Shown: one piece after another, positions 39,501 through 39,714 of the stretch
Layout: every line of letters begins with the position of its first letter
Numbering within the stretch: position 1 is the first letter of the stretch
DNA from: Planctomycetota bacterium
GTDB taxonomy: Bacteria > Planctomycetota > SZUA-567 > H5-PLA8
Direction: 5' to 3'
Assembly: GCA_016200135.1 (NCBI GenBank)
Contig: JACQFI010000121.1
Span: 1 to 39,714, forward strand
DNA length: 39,714 nucleotides
Position numbers and translations under genes: made by a program
The notes under the pieces: generated by a model
Told to the model about the DNA's origin: nothing
The model's database searches: none
What the model saw: only the letters and a program-made list of their open reading frames with translations

Positions 39501-39714
39501 CAGGAGAGAACCGGCATCTGCGCGCGCAACAGCGAATTCACCCGGCCCTTGAGCGCCGACACTTCAAGCTCGACGCGCGCAAAGCTTTGCACCACCGCGA
39601 CATTGCCGAGCGCGTCGGCCGCGGTCTCGGCGAGATCCGAATAATGCCGCTCCACCGCCCGCTGCATCCCCTCGGCGCGGAGCATGACGATCACCGTCAG
39701 GATCGTGAAGGCCA
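36560..39714 (-). CDS. Giant LamG/ConA-like repeat protein with an N-terminal ABC-exporter fragment, 5' end outside window
   Basis: The frame is open to the window edge, so the start is unseen; a GTG at 39694 is not reliable. Nearly all of it is an extracytoplasmic protein of four or more concanavalin/LamG-like modules, each with a strand pattern such as 'YRYEASIRGP..IGLVFAARDEKNYGLFRWTA', 'AQYQVDCDLDPGSGMAGVVFLYRDESSHYLAR' and 'VELVVEPRQ..EIALSVSKDGKGSNNGYVFRYR'. The final module ends with 'EGNRVAIWTYDHGVMISRVRVSG'. The first 75 or so residues match the transmembrane part of cyclic beta-glucan ABC exporters (NdvA/ChvA): 'AVERHYSDLAETAADALGNVAVVQSFARVELE', 'RAQMPVLSWWAVAA'. After this the homology stops and a short hydrophobic stretch leads into the LamG part; no ATP-binding domain is present. 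Confidence 0.8.
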   Translation of the reverse strand, partial: AFTILTVIVMLRAEGMQRAVERHYSDLAETAADALGNVAVVQSFARVELEVSALKGRVNSLLRAQMPVLSWWAVAAAALTLLALVDRLMIPAGGEETAAQTLKMTLEPVAASPDPGPETIVGAESGKAKGTSFPWVDVTAAGSSKDYRVYFDRADNENFHFVDRNGSELTLGLCEGGVEQIFARAQVDDESAPIRVARHGAQIGVFQGNRLAASAFDDRRMGGTVGSRRLKHSGDVKLKAERREDLHFADDFMREEKPEQSPWHKVLGEPARGDFQIKNLRHPLLSANAFNYMGQGENVMALAGQPWWDNYRYEASIRGPVASQIGLVFAARDEKNYGLFRWTARPVKPDGSTTGPGTRELVRVTDGKEVVLASTEGGYLPDQWYRVETLVSYARVQIAVDGHVFFESSDPYLAAGSAGVWCNVAKPKEAALDPKALPFQINSLNLLMRQNAVFDDVKVDSIESLEDDYRQPGALARGWLVGSGDWIVKADAGKSGELVVQPGPWASKSLIGDRGWAQYQVDCDLDPGSGMAGVVFLYRDESSHYLARTDGRSLQLVKVDQLKEIPVDQAELPPTALKDGFVHLNASIKHGFIKVTASGGASVQGFEDQGVMRGRAGLLATPGKGGEAARFRRFRLAFLPEAESLVTTNAIFEDESSMKDWTSPTSEWFPPRNPLNVDGQPVNLLWHRSQFPGDVELVVEPRQIQDEKHEIALSVSKDGKGSNNGYVFRYRAGRPTADGKTATVIELLKQGEPVKEQVLKDDQKIRELSTLSLRRAGPYVVGKINGKPALVWKDDKPLVGSRVAYYTRGVDVKVESAKIVSDHFRNELFSNAPVDWRTAGLAIAEVTNRWQCDPRWSFFSLKNDIARRDDGKAAVLWSKYLYPGDVTVEFFVGNKMEGERGRPYTYARDINVSICSDGSDLTKGYTFQYGGQANKASYILRDGVEVKNAPLTIPVDMNFHRHWFSVRVEKRGNRLSYRVDRYFSDPASPAKQTEGEMVFEDEKPLEGNRVAIWTYDHGVMISRVRVSGDGGTETEEAGANVPELKTIYGK
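39470..39714 (-). other. ABC-exporter (NdvA/ChvA-like) fragment joined to the LamG-like gene
   Basis: About 80 codons at the window edge carry the conserved region of a glucan-type ABC exporter transmembrane domain. The homology ends near residue 75 of the frame, around 39470. The join is in frame. It may be a true fusion, a deletion product, or a chimeric contig end. Confidence 0.65.

Overview
The window is about 39.7 kb of GC-rich, densely coded chromosomal DNA. It appears to come from an uncultured Gram-negative bacterium. The gene mix fits Planctomycetes or PVC relatives and Candidatus Hydrogenedentes: an AraC/phytanoyl-CoA-dioxygenase pair, tandem PEGA proteins, a LamG-like giant protein, an octaheme cytochrome, FloA, an Anbu cluster and an ECF sigma/anti-sigma pair. 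That placement is inference, because no rRNA or tRNA gene was seen. I saw no phage, transposase, CRISPR array or tRNA.

Left part (1-8.2 kb). A cut-off DUF4340-like C terminus and a magnesium-chelatase-type AAA+ ATPase precede a compact plus-strand operon of circularly permuted ATP-grasp, alpha-E, Anbu proteasome-like protease and transglutaminase-like protein. This is a known but functionally unsolved peptide-ligation/proteolysis neighbourhood. A NagA-type amidohydrolase with an altered metal site and an Rrf2 regulator follow.

Middle (8.3-22.4 kb). Here lie moaA, a low-GC beta-repeat protein, the AraC/PhyH divergent pair, and a minus-strand respiratory operon (Rieske, b6-type cytochrome b, octaheme HAO-family cytochrome c). 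Next come a BatA-like membrane protein, an MFS carrier, an ECF sigma factor with its zinc-binding anti-sigma factor, and a coiled-coil membrane protein plus repeat lipoprotein that end at a strong bidirectional terminator.

Right part (22.4-39.7 kb). It holds FloA with a partner, a UPF0173 hydrolase, an FxsA-like protein, a PTPMT1-like phosphatase, a pterin-binding methyltransferase and an LpxH-like phosphoesterase. A same-strand glycine-cleavage block follows (gcvH, gcvPA, gcvPB, then a lipoate ligase; no gcvT), then two same-length PEGA paralogues and a giant LamG-like protein. The start of that protein, at the window edge, is a piece of an NdvA/ChvA-type ABC exporter, so it is either a fusion or an assembly chimera.

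Several intergenic spacers carry short phrase repeats of strict 8-bp period (CTTTGCGT, CTCCGCGT, CTCCGTGT, CACAAAGA) or about 7-bp period (CGCTCTA, AAAACGT, GTGATCA-like), often as inverted arms and sometimes providing gene stop codons. These, the edge fusion, the octaheme/b6/Rieske operon and the duplicated motif in FloA are the most notable points.
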